Source of the DNA: an uncultured Porphyromonadaceae bacterium
Lineage (GTDB): Bacteria; Bacteroidota; Bacteroidia; Bacteroidales; Muribaculaceae
Length of the DNA: 55,718 bases
Direction of reading: 5' to 3'
NCBI GenBank assembly: GCA_902493335.1
Contig: CABUPJ010000020.1
Location: 1-55,718 of the forward strand
Numbering within the stretch: position 1 is the stretch's first letter; each line of letters starts with the position of its first letter. The position numbers and the translations under genes were made by a program. Positions 8,138-17,429 of this stretch are shown here, in pieces. The notes under the pieces are model-generated. The model ran no database searches and was not told where the DNA came from. It worked only from the letters and a program-made list of their open reading frames with translations.

Positions 8138-9067
8138 ATGAAAAAGAAACTATTCATGCTCACCATGAGCCTCGTCGTGATGGCCTCGGCAGCTTTCGCC
8201 CAGTCGCGAAAAGCTGTACGCATCAACGAGGTCATGGTCGAAAACCAGTCGAGCATCGTCGACGACTATGGCCAGCGCCATGGATGGATCGAGCTTTTCA
8301 ACGGCAACTTCGCCCCCATTGAAATCTCAAGCATCTACATCACCGACGATCCCGCCAATCCGACCAAATATCCCGTCCCACTGGGCGATGTCAACACCAA
8401 GATCGCCAAGCGCCAGCATGTTGTCTTCTTCGCCGACGGCGAGCCCAACAAAGGCACGTTCCATACATCGTTCGTGCTCACCCCGGGTCAGGAGAACTGG
8501 ATCGGCATCTATGACGCCGACGGCCAGACACTCATTGACGAAGTGACCGTACCGGCCAACCTTCCTGCCGACTGCAGCTATGCACGCACAGCTGACGGCG
8601 AAGGCGAGTGGGCCATACGCACCGGCGAAAACACCGGCGACGGCGCCGCGACATATATCACACCCTCGAGCGCCAACATCATCAAGGACACCAACAAAAA
8701 GATCGAAGAATTTGCCAACCGCGACGCCAACGGCTTCGGCATGACAATCATGGCGATGTGCATCGTCTTCACCGCCCTGCTCGTCCTCTGCCTCTGCTTC
8801 TACGGCATCGGCGCCATCAGCAAACAGATCTCGAAGCTCAACAAAATGCGTGCCCAGGGCATCGACAAGAGCGAGGCGGCCACAACCGGCAGCAACCATG
8901 ACTCAGGCGAGGAAATCGCCGCCATCGTCATGGCTCTCCACCAGCACCTCAACGCCCACGACACAGAGAGCACCGTGCTGACTATCAACAAAGTCAAACG
9001 CGCATACTCACCCTGGAGCTCGAAAATCTACGGTCTTCGCGAAGTGCCCGGACACCCCCACCGTTAA
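8138..9067 (+). CDS. OadG-type gamma subunit with an N-terminal lamin-tail-like domain
   Basis: A 309-residue membrane protein built in three parts. Residues 1-22 are a signal peptide (ending AFAQS). Residues 25-165 resemble a lamin-tail (LTD) domain (INEVMVENQSSIVDDYGQRHGWIELFN...LTPGQENWIGIYD) and should face the periplasm. Residues 201-227 are one transmembrane helix, followed by a short cytoplasmic part (ISKLNKMRAQG...) like the gamma subunit of sodium-pump decarboxylases. Ordinary OadG/MmdD is under about 120 residues, so the extracytoplasmic domain is an addition. Position between mmdA and the carrier gene supports the assembly-subunit role. The LTD function is unknown. Confidence 0.8.
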   Translation: MKKKLFMLTMSLVVMASAAFAQSRKAVRINEVMVENQSSIVDDYGQRHGWIELFNGNFAPIEISSIYITDDPANPTKYPVPLGDVNTKIAKRQHVVFFADGEPNKGTFHTSFVLTPGQENWIGIYDADGQTLIDEVTVPANLPADCSYARTADGEGEWAIRTGENTGDGAATYITPSSANIIKDTNKKIEEFANRDANGFGMTIMAMCIVFTALLVLCLCFYGIGAISKQISKLNKMRAQGIDKSEAATTGSNHDSGEEIAAIVMALHQHLNAHDTESTVLTINKVKRAYSPWSSKIYGLREVPGHPHR

Positions 9068-9114
9068 AGTCTCTCACAACAAATCATTACTAAACAGATA
9101 AACATTTGCCTGAA

Positions 9115-9552
9115 ATGAAAGAATATAAATATAAAATCAATGGCAATACCTATAAGGTAGCCGTGGGCGACATCGACGACAACATCGCACAGGTCGAAGT
9201 TAACGGTGTGCCTTATAAAGTCGAGCTCGAACACAAAGCCGTGGCCGCAGTCAAAGCTGTGACGACAAACCGTCCGGCTGCCGCACCCCGCACAGCCACA
9301 GGCGAGAAAGTCATCGCCAAACAGGCAGTCGCCGGCGGCGCACACGCCGTCAAAGCACCTCTGCCCGGCGTCGTGCTGTCGATTCCCGTCAAAGTCGGCG
9401 ACGTAGTCAAAGCCGCCGATACAGTGCTGCTGCTCGAAGCCATGAAAATGGAGAACGCCATCCACGCAGGCCGCGACGGCAAAATCGCGTCTATCAACGT
9501 CGCCGCCGGTGACTCTGTGCTCGAAGGCGCCACTCTCATCACCATCGAATAA
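9115..9552 (+). CDS. mmdC: Biotin carboxyl carrier subunit of methylmalonyl-CoA decarboxylase
   Basis: A 145-residue carrier. The start is the ATG at 9115; the TTG nine bases upstream is less likely. After an N-terminal region and an Ala/Pro-rich linker (about 45-80), residues 80-145 form the biotinyl domain with the canonical EAMKM motif. Lys111 is the biotin attachment site. It shuttles carboxyl groups between the alpha subunit and the membrane beta subunit. The beta-subunit gene starts 11 bases after the stop. Confidence 0.94.
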   Translation: MKEYKYKINGNTYKVAVGDIDDNIAQVEVNGVPYKVELEHKAVAAVKAVTTNRPAAAPRTATGEKVIAKQAVAGGAHAVKAPLPGVVLSIPVKVGDVVKAADTVLLLEAMKMENAIHAGRDGKIASINVAAGDSVLEGATLITIE

Positions 9553-9563
9553 ACTGACTCGTT

Positions 9564-10721
9564 ATGACATTTGGTGATTTCTTAATGAACAACCTGCGCC
9601 AGTTCTGGGAACTGACAGGTTTCGCCAATGCCGAACCGGGCAACTTTGTGATGCTGCTTGTCGGTCTGTTTTTCATCTGGCTCGCCATAAAGAAAAACTT
9701 CGAACCGATGCTGCTCGTGCCCATCGGCTTCGGCATCCTTATCGGCAACGTGCCCTTCAACACGGCTGCCGGTCTTGAAATCGGCATCTACGAACAGGGA
9801 TCGGTGCTCAACATCCTCTACAACGGTGTTAGCGCCGGCTGGTATCCCCCGCTGATATTCCTCGGCATCGGCGCCATGACCGACTTCTCGGCCCTGATCG
9901 CCAATCCCAAGCTGATGCTTATCGGCGCGGCCGCGCAGTTCGGCATCTTCGGCGCATACATGGTGGCTCTTGCCATCGGTTTCGCCCCTGACCAGGCCGG
10001 CGCCATCGCCATCATCGGCGGCGCCGACGGCCCCACCGCCATCTTCCTGTCATCGAAGCTCGCCCCCAACCTCATGGGCGCAATCGCCGTCTCGGCTTAC
10101 TCATACATGGCCCTCGTGCCTGTGATACAGCCGCCGCTGATGCGTCTGTTCACCACCAAGAAAGAACGTCTGATAAAGATGAAACCCGCGCGCGCCGTCT
10201 CTCAGAACGAGAAGATCATCTTCCCGATTGTCGGCATGCTCCTCACCTGCTTCGTCGTTCCCTCGGGTCTGCCCCTGCTCGGCATGCTCTTCTTCGGTAA
10301 CCTCCTGCGCGAGTGCGGCGTCACCAACCGTCTTGCCAAGACCGCCTCTAACGCTCTGACCGACATCGTCACCATCCTTCTGGGCATGACCGTCGGCGCG
10401 TCGACCCAGGCATCACAGTTCCTGACTCCGCAGACAATCTTCATCTTCTTCCTCGGTTTCATGGCTTTCGTCATCGCATCGTCATCAGGCGTGCTCTTCG
10501 TGAAGCTCTTCAACCTCATCCTTCCCAAGGACAAGAAGATCAACCCGCTCATCGGCAACGCCGGTGTGTCGGCCGTGCCTATGTCTGCCCGCATCTCCAA
10601 CAACCTCGGTCTCGAATATGACCCATCAAACTACCTGCTCATGCACGCCATGGGTCCCAACGTAGCCGGTGTCATCGGTTCGGCCGTAGCTGCGGGCGTT
10701 CTGCTCGGCTTCCTTGCCTGA
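9564..10721 (+). CDS. mmdB: Sodium-transporting methylmalonyl-CoA decarboxylase beta subunit
   Basis: A 385-residue polytopic inner-membrane protein of the OadB/MmdB/GcdB family. It decarboxylates carboxybiotin and couples this to Na+ export. The family signature GGADGPTAIFLSSKLAP (about residues 152-168) contains the conserved Asp used in Na+ translocation. Many hydrophobic segments and the NAGVSAVPMSAR stretch near the C terminus also match the family. It is the last gene of the operon and is followed by a strong terminator. Confidence 0.95.
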   Translation: MTFGDFLMNNLRQFWELTGFANAEPGNFVMLLVGLFFIWLAIKKNFEPMLLVPIGFGILIGNVPFNTAAGLEIGIYEQGSVLNILYNGVSAGWYPPLIFLGIGAMTDFSALIANPKLMLIGAAAQFGIFGAYMVALAIGFAPDQAGAIAIIGGADGPTAIFLSSKLAPNLMGAIAVSAYSYMALVPVIQPPLMRLFTTKKERLIKMKPARAVSQNEKIIFPIVGMLLTCFVVPSGLPLLGMLFFGNLLRECGVTNRLAKTASNALTDIVTILLGMTVGASTQASQFLTPQTIFIFFLGFMAFVIASSSGVLFVKLFNLILPKDKKINPLIGNAGVSAVPMSARISNNLGLEYDPSNYLLMHAMGPNVAGVIGSAVAAGVLLGFLA

Positions 10722-10740
10722 TAAAAAGTAATCCAGATAT

Positions 10741-10783
10741 TTGCCCCCGCGTTAACGAAATGTCGACACGGGGGCAATTTTTA
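10741..10783 (+). terminator. Terminator of the methylmalonyl-CoA operon
   Basis: TTGCCCCCG (10741-10749) pairs with CGGGGGCAA (10769-10777), followed by TTTTT. Confidence 0.85.
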
Positions 10784-10932
10784 ATGATACCGTTAAACCA
10801 AATATCAGCCGAGATGTTATAAATTAAACGACCATTTCCAATGCAGCTAAAAACCGCAGTCCTTTCTCCTTGTAAGCAGCTTTTTCATGATGGCCGGCAA
10901 CAAGCAAATCAACATCCGACAGACAGACGATT

Positions 10933-11286
10933 ATGATTACAAAACAAGTTATCAATACTTTATACAAAAAGTACCGCAAGCTGCCCAAAAGTCCCGATTG
11001 TCTCGACTTCGCTCTTCCGTTCGACTATGTGGCCGAGCACCACAATATCACCATCGATCTCGAAAACGACTGCCTTATCATCAAGAGTCTCGACCCGTCA
11101 TCGATATTCCACAAAATACCCCTGTCGCGCATACACGCGATTGTACCCTTCGAAGAGTGGGTCGCAATCGTGCTCCACTCCTCAATCATCTTTCTCAACA
11201 AAAAGTCATCGAAAGTATCGGTTCACATAAAAATGCCCAAACCGACCCTTTGGGAGCGTTTAAAAAGTATTATATCGCGCGACTGA
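10933..11286 (+). CDS. Conserved hypothetical protein, 117 residues
   Basis: This small protein is not recognised beyond looking like a conserved Bacteroidales hypothetical. It begins with a basic amphipathic stretch (VINTLYKKYRKLPKSPDCLDF), has a beta-rich middle (HNITIDLENDCLIIKSL, IHAIVPFEEWVAIVLHSSIIFLN) and ends basic (PTLWERLKSIISRD). No signal peptide or membrane helix is evident. The frame was preferred over an overlapping 142-residue frame (10887-11315), which is low in ordered hydrophobic pattern and rich in Arg/Gln/His. The gene is convergent with the GH3 gene, with only one base between the stops. Confidence 0.65.
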   Translation: MITKQVINTLYKKYRKLPKSPDCLDFALPFDYVAEHHNITIDLENDCLIIKSLDPSSIFHKIPLSRIHAIVPFEEWVAIVLHSSIIFLNKKSSKVSVHIKMPKPTLWERLKSIISRD

Positions 11287-11287
11287 A

Positions 11288-12403
11288 TCACTCGACGCGC
11301 GACCTGAGCGACTGAATACGCCTGTGGGTGTCAACGATACGTGACTCAGCGATACGCCCGTCTTTTACCGCCCTTACTATCAGATTCACTATTTTTTCAG
11401 GACGGTCAGCCTCATAGCCGGTGCTTATGTTATTTCCCATTATCATCATGTCGGCGCCGGCGTTGATAGCCTTGACAACAGCCTCATCTATGCTGTAATT
11501 GTCTATTATCCCCTTCATATACATATCGTCTGTAATAATTACACCGTTGAAACCGAGACGCTCGCGCAAGAGTCCGGTCAGAATCTTGTGCGACAGTGTC
11601 GCGGGATTATCGGCGTCGATATTGCGGTTGAATATATGCGCCGTCATTATCGCCGGGAGTCGGCCGGAGTCAATGAGTTTTTTAAAAGGAACCAGTTCGG
11701 TCGAATCCCATGTGGCCGTCACGTCCGTGAGACCATAGTGAGAGTCGGCCGTCGCGCTGCCGTGGCCGGGGAAATGCTTGCCGACGGCTATGATCTTTTT
11801 ATCAGCCAGACAATCTATCACAATCGTCGCGTGAAACACAATGCTGTCAGGCTCCGACGAATACCCGCGTGACAGGCCTCCGATGACCGGACAGTCGGGA
11901 CGGTGTATATCAAGCTCGGGCGCAAGGTTCATGTTAACTCCCGCCTCGGCCAGCTCGCGGGCCATAAGCCGGGCATATATACGGGTCGAGTCGGCATTGC
12001 TGACAGTAGTACCGAGATAATAGGCCTCGGGCAGCGGCGAATAACCATAGCGCGGCTTGAGCCTCTGGACAAGACCGCCCTCCTGATCTGCGGCTATTAT
12101 AAGAGGATAGCCGGCAATCTTTTTCATTTCTTCCGTCAGATGAGCGAGTTGTGCGCGCGATTTGATATTGCGTGTTCCAAGACCGCCGCCCGACGTAAGG
12201 TCTACATCAAAAAGAATTATACCGCCCGGCCTCACATCGCGGAGGATATGTTTTATATCGGGATCGGTCTCTACCGAATCTCCTCTGAAACCGACAATCA
12301 GCATCTCAGCGGCATAAGAGCGCAGCAGGCTGTCACTCAGCCCTATCGCATTACAGACTGCCGATATTGCCATTAAAAAGAGAGGGAGGATATATTTCTT
12401 CAT
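11288..12403 (-). CDS. Exported GH3 beta-N-acetylhexosaminidase-like protein
   Basis: A 371-residue glycoside hydrolase family 3 protein with a signal peptide (MKKYILPLFLMAISAVCNAIG). The NagZ-type active-site loop is visible as KHFPGHGSATADSHYGL (catalytic His-Asp pair near residues 208-221). The nucleophile Asp lies in GVIITDDMYMKGI (about 290). AADQEGGLVQRLKPRYG is the substrate-binding segment. NagZ-type enzymes remove GlcNAc from muropeptides. An exported version would act on peptidoglycan or other GlcNAc glycans in the periplasm. It is a single gene with no clear operon partner. Confidence 0.88.
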   Translation of the reverse strand: MKKYILPLFLMAISAVCNAIGLSDSLLRSYAAEMLIVGFRGDSVETDPDIKHILRDVRPGGIILFDVDLTSGGGLGTRNIKSRAQLAHLTEEMKKIAGYPLIIAADQEGGLVQRLKPRYGYSPLPEAYYLGTTVSNADSTRIYARLMARELAEAGVNMNLAPELDIHRPDCPVIGGLSRGYSSEPDSIVFHATIVIDCLADKKIIAVGKHFPGHGSATADSHYGLTDVTATWDSTELVPFKKLIDSGRLPAIMTAHIFNRNIDADNPATLSHKILTGLLRERLGFNGVIITDDMYMKGIIDNYSIDEAVVKAINAGADMMIMGNNISTGYEADRPEKIVNLIVRAVKDGRIAESRIVDTHRRIQSLRSRVE

Positions 12404-12579
12404 TGCGGATATGATTTAAGGATTTTACTTTGTGCAAAAATAATGATTTTTTGTTTCCGAATAAAAAATATATGACCCCATTGTCCGGCATTGTCGGTGC
12501 AGACTATTGTTTTTGCCATTTTTTTCCAATCGCAGACTAAAAAACGTAACAAAACAACCATAAAAAAAGATTTTTTTGC

Positions 12580-12587
12580 TACCTTTG
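12580..12587 (+). promoter_or_regulatory. -7 box of the serine palmitoyltransferase gene
   Basis: TACCTTTG matches TAnnTTTG, 70 bases before the ATG. A T7 run lies just upstream. Confidence 0.5.
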
Positions 12588-12657
12588 CAGCTTGAGATAC
12601 AATTATTACACAATCGACATTATAGTTTATATAATATACCAATCATCGAAATAAACT

Positions 12658-13845
12658 ATGAAGCTATTACAAGCTAAATTATCAAAGTATACCGCCCCCC
12701 AGGAAGCAAAGGCCGCCGGCATCTACCCCTATTTCAGAGCGATATCCTCAGAGCAGGATCCTGAAGTCATCATCAACGGCAAAAAGGTGCTGATGTTCGG
12801 CTCAAACTGCTACACCGGTCTTGTCAACGACCCCCGTATCAAAGAAGCCGCCATCGAAGCCATCCGCAAATACGGCACAGGCTGCGCCGGCTCGCCCTTC
12901 CTCAACGGCACCCTCGACCTCCACAAGCAACTCGAAGCCCGCATCGCCGAATATATCGGCAAAGAAGACGTCATGATCTACTCGACCGGCTTCGGTGTCA
13001 ACCTCGGCGTCGTCTCATGCCTCACCGGCCGCGAAGACTATATCCTCTGGGACGAACAGGACCATGCCTCTATCATTGAAGGCCGCCGTCTGTCTTTCTC
13101 GCAGTCGCTCAAATACAAGCACAATGATATGGAGTCGCTCGAGAAACAGCTCCAGCGCTGCGAGCCCGACAAAGTCAAGCTCATTGTCACCGACGGTGTC
13201 TTCTCGATGGAAGGTGACGTGGCAAACGTCCCCGAAATCGTCAGACTCGCAAAAAAATACAACGCCTCGGTCATGGTCGACGAAGCCCACTCTATCGGCG
13301 TCTTCGGCACAGGAGGCCGCGGCATCTGCAACCACTACGGCTGCACTGACGACGTCGACCTCGTAATGGGCACATTCTCAAAATCGTTCTCGTCGCTCGG
13401 CGGTTTCATCGCCACTGACAAAGAAATCACCAACTTCCTGCGCCACCACTCGCGCTCATACATCTTCACCGCCAGCATCACGCCGGCATCGACTGCCGCA
13501 GCCCTCAAGGCCATCGACATCATGATTGAAGAGCCCGAGCGTCAGGAAAACCTTTGGAAACTCACCAACTACGCCCTCGAAGGCTTCCGCTCGATGGGCT
13601 TCGAGATCGGCAACACATCGACGCCTATCATACCTCTCTATATCCGCGACAACTTCAAGACATTCGCCATCACAAGCGATCTGCTCAAAGAAGGCATCTT
13701 CGTCAACCCGGTAGTGTCGCCTGCAGTAGCGCCTCAGGACACACTTATCCGTTTCAGCCTCATGGCCACACACACCATGGACCAGGTGACAACCGCCCTC
13801 GAAAAAATCCAGAAAGTATTCAAAGCCCACGGCATCCTCGCCTGA
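12658..13845 (+). CDS. spt: Serine palmitoyltransferase (alpha-oxoamine synthase)
   Basis: A 395-residue PLP enzyme that condenses L-serine with a long-chain acyl-CoA to form 3-ketosphinganine, the first step of bacteroidal sphingolipid synthesis. Key positions are DHASI (His136 stacks on PLP), VDEAHS (Asp208, His211) and GTFSKSFSSLGG (Lys242 forms the PLP aldimine). The close relatives KBL and AONS share these motifs. The N-terminal extension (YPYFRAISSEQDPEVIINGKKVLMFGSNCYTGL) and the bacteroidal background favour Spt. It is a lone gene ending in a strong terminator, with no second sphingolipid gene beside it. Confidence 0.85.
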   Translation: MKLLQAKLSKYTAPQEAKAAGIYPYFRAISSEQDPEVIINGKKVLMFGSNCYTGLVNDPRIKEAAIEAIRKYGTGCAGSPFLNGTLDLHKQLEARIAEYIGKEDVMIYSTGFGVNLGVVSCLTGREDYILWDEQDHASIIEGRRLSFSQSLKYKHNDMESLEKQLQRCEPDKVKLIVTDGVFSMEGDVANVPEIVRLAKKYNASVMVDEAHSIGVFGTGGRGICNHYGCTDDVDLVMGTFSKSFSSLGGFIATDKEITNFLRHHSRSYIFTASITPASTAAALKAIDIMIEEPERQENLWKLTNYALEGFRSMGFEIGNTSTPIIPLYIRDNFKTFAITSDLLKEGIFVNPVVSPAVAPQDTLIRFSLMATHTMDQVTTALEKIQKVFKAHGILA

Positions 13846-13867
13846 GCCGAGAGACAATAAATAAACA

Positions 13868-13910
13868 GACGCGCCGCCCTCATCAGCTGAAGGCGGCGCG
13901 TCGCGTTTTT
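13868..13910 (+). terminator. Terminator after spt
   Basis: GACGCGCCGCC (13868-13878) pairs with GGCGGCGCGTC (13892-13902), followed by GCG and a T-run. Confidence 0.85.
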
Positions 13911-13941
13911 ATATAATAGACTATATGACCGCGTCGGAATA

Positions 13942-14349
13942 TCAGTAGGTGACAGCCGGATCGAGAGCCTTGGCTATCTCGACCATCTTTATCACCTCGC
14001 CGACAGAAGGTGTGCGTTTGCAAAGCTGCTGCACGTCATTGACCTCGCGCACACGTTCGGCCAGATTCTCGGGATTGCGGGCCGCAAGTTCTTTGACCGT
14101 GTCGACACCCGAAGCCTCGAGAAGTTCGGCAAACTGAGGGCCGACACCCTTGACTCTGAAAAGGTCGGCATGATTGACCCACGTCATTATAAGTTTGGGC
14201 GATATACCTGTCTTTTCGGCAAGTTCTTTGCGCCCTTTGGGTGTTGCACCAGCCTTAAGAAGTTCTTCAGACGTTTCGACACCGGCCATGATGAGCTTGG
14301 CGGCATAAGCTTCGCCGATACCCTCGATTTCTGCGATTTTGTAATTCAT
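13942..14349 (-). CDS. DUF4332 (helix-hairpin-helix) protein
   Basis: A 135-residue protein made of two helix-hairpin-helix-like units. EIEGIGEAYAAKLIMAGVETSEELLKAG occupies residues 7-34, and VKGVGPQFAELLEASGVDTVKELAARN residues 67-93. This duplicated arrangement is typical of DUF4332 proteins, and HhH units often contact DNA backbones. No catalytic residues are apparent. It is a single gene between spt and the TPR protein gene. Its role is unknown. Confidence 0.75.
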   Translation of the reverse strand: MNYKIAEIEGIGEAYAAKLIMAGVETSEELLKAGATPKGRKELAEKTGISPKLIMTWVNHADLFRVKGVGPQFAELLEASGVDTVKELAARNPENLAERVREVNDVQQLCKRTPSVGEVIKMVEIAKALDPAVTY

Positions 14350-14481
14350 ATCCTTGTGTTTTAGTTAATACGATAAAGATTATCCTTCACGTGTCTAAAT
14401 AAAACACCCGACAGCCCGCAGCGGTTCAAACCGAGAGCAGAGTCAGAGCCCGTTTAATGACAAGCTATTAATATCCTGCTA

Positions 14482-15828
14482 TTATTTCACAGCCACGAGA
14501 CCCTTCTTTTTAAGAATCCCAACGAAAGCGGCAGCATCATCCGGACGGTCAACGACACCGTAATTAGAATGATTGCCGTCCTTACTGGCACCCAGCACCC
14601 AGGCGTCGCCTAAAGATTTTTCGATAGTATAAACACTATAGCCCTCGCCATCGGGGACAAATGCAACAAAAAGACACAGGGGCATCTCTTCAGGTTCAGG
14701 AAACTGCCAGACAAAAACAGCATCCCTGCCCTCTCCGACAGCCGTTGCGACGATATCAGCATCTGCAAACGGAGATACCATTCTGTTATACTCCAAAAAC
14801 TCAACGTTAGCAAAATGTACATCCGATAACGCATCGCCCGGCTTTTCATTCATCACGCTTTCGCCAACAAAGGGCAGAAACTTGAAAAAATAATCATATG
14901 GTCTTATCGGTGTAAGAGGCGTGTTGATCGTCTCAACCAGATTTGAAGCTATTTCTTTTGATTTCCCGTCGATTTGAGGGTCATCAAGAATTTTATTACA
15001 GATTTCCAATGCTTTAACCGTGTCTTTATCGTTGTAGTATATGTAAGCTATATTACTCAGAGAAAGACCGTCAGCCGGATTGGCCTCATGGCTGCGATAA
15101 AAATAGTCTATGGCGCCGGCTTTGTCTCCCCGATCATATCTGCTGCCGCCGAGCATATTCAGCGTGCGGTATTCATCAGGAAATACACTTATAATCTTAG
15201 CTCCGAGCATATCAATATAAACCGGTGTCAACTCGTAGTCAGCTACATATATTTCTCTGATATTATCAAACATGGCATCACGCACAATAATCTCGGCTGA
15301 ATCGGCTGCAAGGGTGTCTCCGTCTTCCCATGTCCACACATTTCCATCACGCGATGTCAGATCCAGAACTCCTTCGAGCGTCTCTATGACTGCAGGCCAC
15401 TCTGCTCTGAACCCCAGCGCAGTTGCTTTTCCGAGTCTGAAATCAAGTCTCGACGGGTATCTTTCTATGCCGGCTGAAATGACTTCTATCGCCCTTAAAT
15501 ATAATGAGTCATTCCACTCGACTCTCTCGCCGAGAGCACCTACCTGATTGCCAAGAGAGTCCGAGAGGACGAACGCACCTTCTCTTATCCCCTCAGAACC
15601 TTCAAGCGTAATCATCGACTGACGCGCCTCATTCAGATATCGATTAAACTCGGCCGGATACAATTCCTGACTCTGAGGGGCAGAAATACGCCAGACATCG
15701 AGCAGACTATCGGCCTTCTGAAAATCAGAATCAGAAATCGCCTCGTATACTCCTGTTTTAAAATCTGTGACTGTAGCGGCCGTTCCCGATGCGAGAAACA
15801 GCACCCACAACAGGGGAAATTTTTTCAT
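14482..15828 (-). CDS. Exported TPR-containing hypothetical protein
   Basis: A 448-residue protein beginning with a signal peptide (MKKFPLLWVLFLASGTAATV). The centre (about residues 205-300) contains tetratricopeptide-like helices: YRTLNMLGGSRYDRGDKAGAIDYFYRSHEANPADGLSLSNIAYIYYN and TVKALEICNKIL. The last 140 residues form an unrecognised globular domain with many aromatic and acidic residues. The stop lies upstream of DUF4332 and the start 12 bases after the holA stop, so co-transcription with holA is possible. No specific function is assigned. Confidence 0.7.
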   Translation of the reverse strand: MKKFPLLWVLFLASGTAATVTDFKTGVYEAISDSDFQKADSLLDVWRISAPQSQELYPAEFNRYLNEARQSMITLEGSEGIREGAFVLSDSLGNQVGALGERVEWNDSLYLRAIEVISAGIERYPSRLDFRLGKATALGFRAEWPAVIETLEGVLDLTSRDGNVWTWEDGDTLAADSAEIIVRDAMFDNIREIYVADYELTPVYIDMLGAKIISVFPDEYRTLNMLGGSRYDRGDKAGAIDYFYRSHEANPADGLSLSNIAYIYYNDKDTVKALEICNKILDDPQIDGKSKEIASNLVETINTPLTPIRPYDYFFKFLPFVGESVMNEKPGDALSDVHFANVEFLEYNRMVSPFADADIVATAVGEGRDAVFVWQFPEPEEMPLCLFVAFVPDGEGYSVYTIEKSLGDAWVLGASKDGNHSNYGVVDRPDDAAAFVGILKKKGLVAVK

Positions 15829-15840
15829 GTTTATGCTGTA

Positions 15841-16878
15841 TTAGAATTTTATGTTGCCGGGAGCGGTCAGGATATGATAGAGCAGGTCGTGGAAGAGGGC
15901 CTGGTCGCCCTGACGCGAACCGACCCCTTTGCTCATTGCGTCGAAACTGCGTATCGCCGCAATGATTTCTATGACCTGAAAAGCGTTGTAGCGCTGCATG
16001 GCAGCGCGGAAGCGCTTGAGCTGAAACGGACTGCGCAGCTTAAGCTCGTTCATCAGAGCCTGGTCGTTGCTGCGGTCGGGCGTGTAGAACGCCAGCAACA
16101 AATCGGCGAAAAACGAGAATATGGCCGCAGAGGTCACTACAAGCGGATTGTTTTTGGGATTGGCCTTGAAGTATTCGGCGATCCTGAACACCTTGAGCGC
16201 GTCTTTGACGGCAAGTGCGTCGACAAGCTCGAAGTTGTTATAGTCTTTGCTCATGCCGATATGGGTCTCGACATCCTCGGGGGTGACTGTCGCGCCTTTG
16301 CCGAGCGCCGTGGTGAGCTTGTCGATCTCGTTATAGAGACGGCTGAGGTCGGTGCCGACATAATCGCGCAGCATCTCAAGCGCCTTCGGCTGCCATTTGA
16401 GTCCCTTGGCTTCGATAAACGACGAGATGACCGACAGCGCGTTATACTCGCTTATTTTCTTCGACTCAAACACGACGCCATTGGCTTTTACGGCGGCAAT
16501 CAGGTCTTTGGCCTTGGCTACGGCTCCGCGGCAGCAGATGACAAAGATTGTCGACCTCGACGGATTGGCGGCATAGCGGTGAAGTGCGTTGAGCTGGTCT
16601 GAGCGTATGGCCTGCGCCTCTTTGAGTATGACAACCTGATAGTCGGACATCATCGGGAAACGGCTGCATATATCCATCACGGCGCCCGGTTCGGTCTGCG
16701 GAGCATAGAGCACATGCTGGTTGAACTCACGGTCTTCCGCGGGCAGGATATTTTCAAACTCCTTGACAAGCGCGTCGATATAGTAACCTTCCTCGCCGTG
16801 AAGAAGATATACCGGCGCATACTGTCTTGCGGCCAGCTGTCGCCTGAGAGAGTCGAATGTTACTGCCTGTGGTGCCAT
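15841..16878 (-). CDS. holA: DNA polymerase III delta subunit (clamp loader)
   Basis: A 345-residue clamp-loader wrench subunit that opens the beta sliding clamp. The N-terminal segment YAPVYLLHGEEGYYIDALVKEFENILP, followed by DREFNQHVLYAPQTEPGAVMDICSRFPMMSDYQVVILKEAQ, matches the HolA nucleotide-binding-like domain without a working Walker A. The middle (VGTDLSRLYNEIDKL) and the C-terminal collar domain also fit. It is divergent from the HsdR-N-like gene, with 77 bases between them. Confidence 0.9.
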   Translation of the reverse strand: MAPQAVTFDSLRRQLAARQYAPVYLLHGEEGYYIDALVKEFENILPAEDREFNQHVLYAPQTEPGAVMDICSRFPMMSDYQVVILKEAQAIRSDQLNALHRYAANPSRSTIFVICCRGAVAKAKDLIAAVKANGVVFESKKISEYNALSVISSFIEAKGLKWQPKALEMLRDYVGTDLSRLYNEIDKLTTALGKGATVTPEDVETHIGMSKDYNNFELVDALAVKDALKVFRIAEYFKANPKNNPLVVTSAAIFSFFADLLLAFYTPDRSNDQALMNELKLRSPFQLKRFRAAMQRYNAFQVIEIIAAIRSFDAMSKGVGSRQGDQALFHDLLYHILTAPGNIKF

Positions 16879-16955
16879 AAATATTTTTCCTTTTCTGATA
16901 TCGGTCTGTCGATATTATGTCGTAAATTTACAAAAATTTCCGCATCCGTCACAGC

Positions 16956-17429
16956 ATGAAACTCAATTTACCCGACTTCGACATAAAAATCACCCGCGAT
17001 GACGACGGCGGCGTCAAGGTCTACGACCGTCTGCGCGGCAAAGCTGTGGCCCTCACGCCCGAGGAATATGTCAGACAGCATTTCGTCAACTATCTTATCA
17101 ACGCGAAAGGATACCGGCAGTCTCTCATGGCAAACGAAGTGAGTCTCCGCCTCAACGGCACGGCGCGTCGCTGCGACACCCTCGTCTACACCCGTGAGCT
17201 GCGACCGCTTGTCGTCGTCGAATACAAGGCGCCCGATGTCGTCATCAGCCAGAAAACGTTCGATCAGATTGCGCGGTATAATTCTGTTATCCGTGCCCCG
17301 TGGCTCATCGTCAGCAACGGCATCAGTCATTATTGCTGCCGCTACATGACAGAGACCGGCGAATACCAGTTCATGCGCGACATCCCGGCCTGGGAGGAAT
17401 TATTTGACAACATACAGGAGCCGGTGTAA
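16956..17429 (+). CDS. HsdR N-terminal-like nuclease domain protein
   Basis: A 157-residue protein that matches only the N-terminal PD-(D/E)XK-like domain of type I restriction R subunits (HSDR_N_2 type). Candidate catalytic residues are Asp74 (RRCDTLVY), Glu89 and Lys91 (VVVEYKAP). There is no helicase part and no hsdM/hsdS nearby, so it is not a restriction system in itself. A lone gene of this kind next to holA is, from memory, common in Bacteroidales, which suggests a housekeeping DNA-related role. A symmetric GTAAATTTAC lies at 16922-16931 between this gene and holA. Confidence 0.75.
   Translation: MKLNLPDFDIKITRDDDGGVKVYDRLRGKAVALTPEEYVRQHFVNYLINAKGYRQSLMANEVSLRLNGTARRCDTLVYTRELRPLVVVEYKAPDVVISQKTFDQIARYNSVIRAPWLIVSNGISHYCCRYMTETGEYQFMRDIPAWEELFDNIQEPV

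Noticed and set aside
10887..11315. A 142-residue frame overlapping the hypothetical gene at 10933
   Set aside because: It is Arg/His/Gln-rich with poor hydrophobic pattern and runs into the convergent GH3 gene. The 117-residue frame has a better protein-like pattern.
16956..17429. Type I restriction system
   Set aside because: Only the N-terminal nuclease-like domain is present, with no helicase, methylase or specificity gene nearby.
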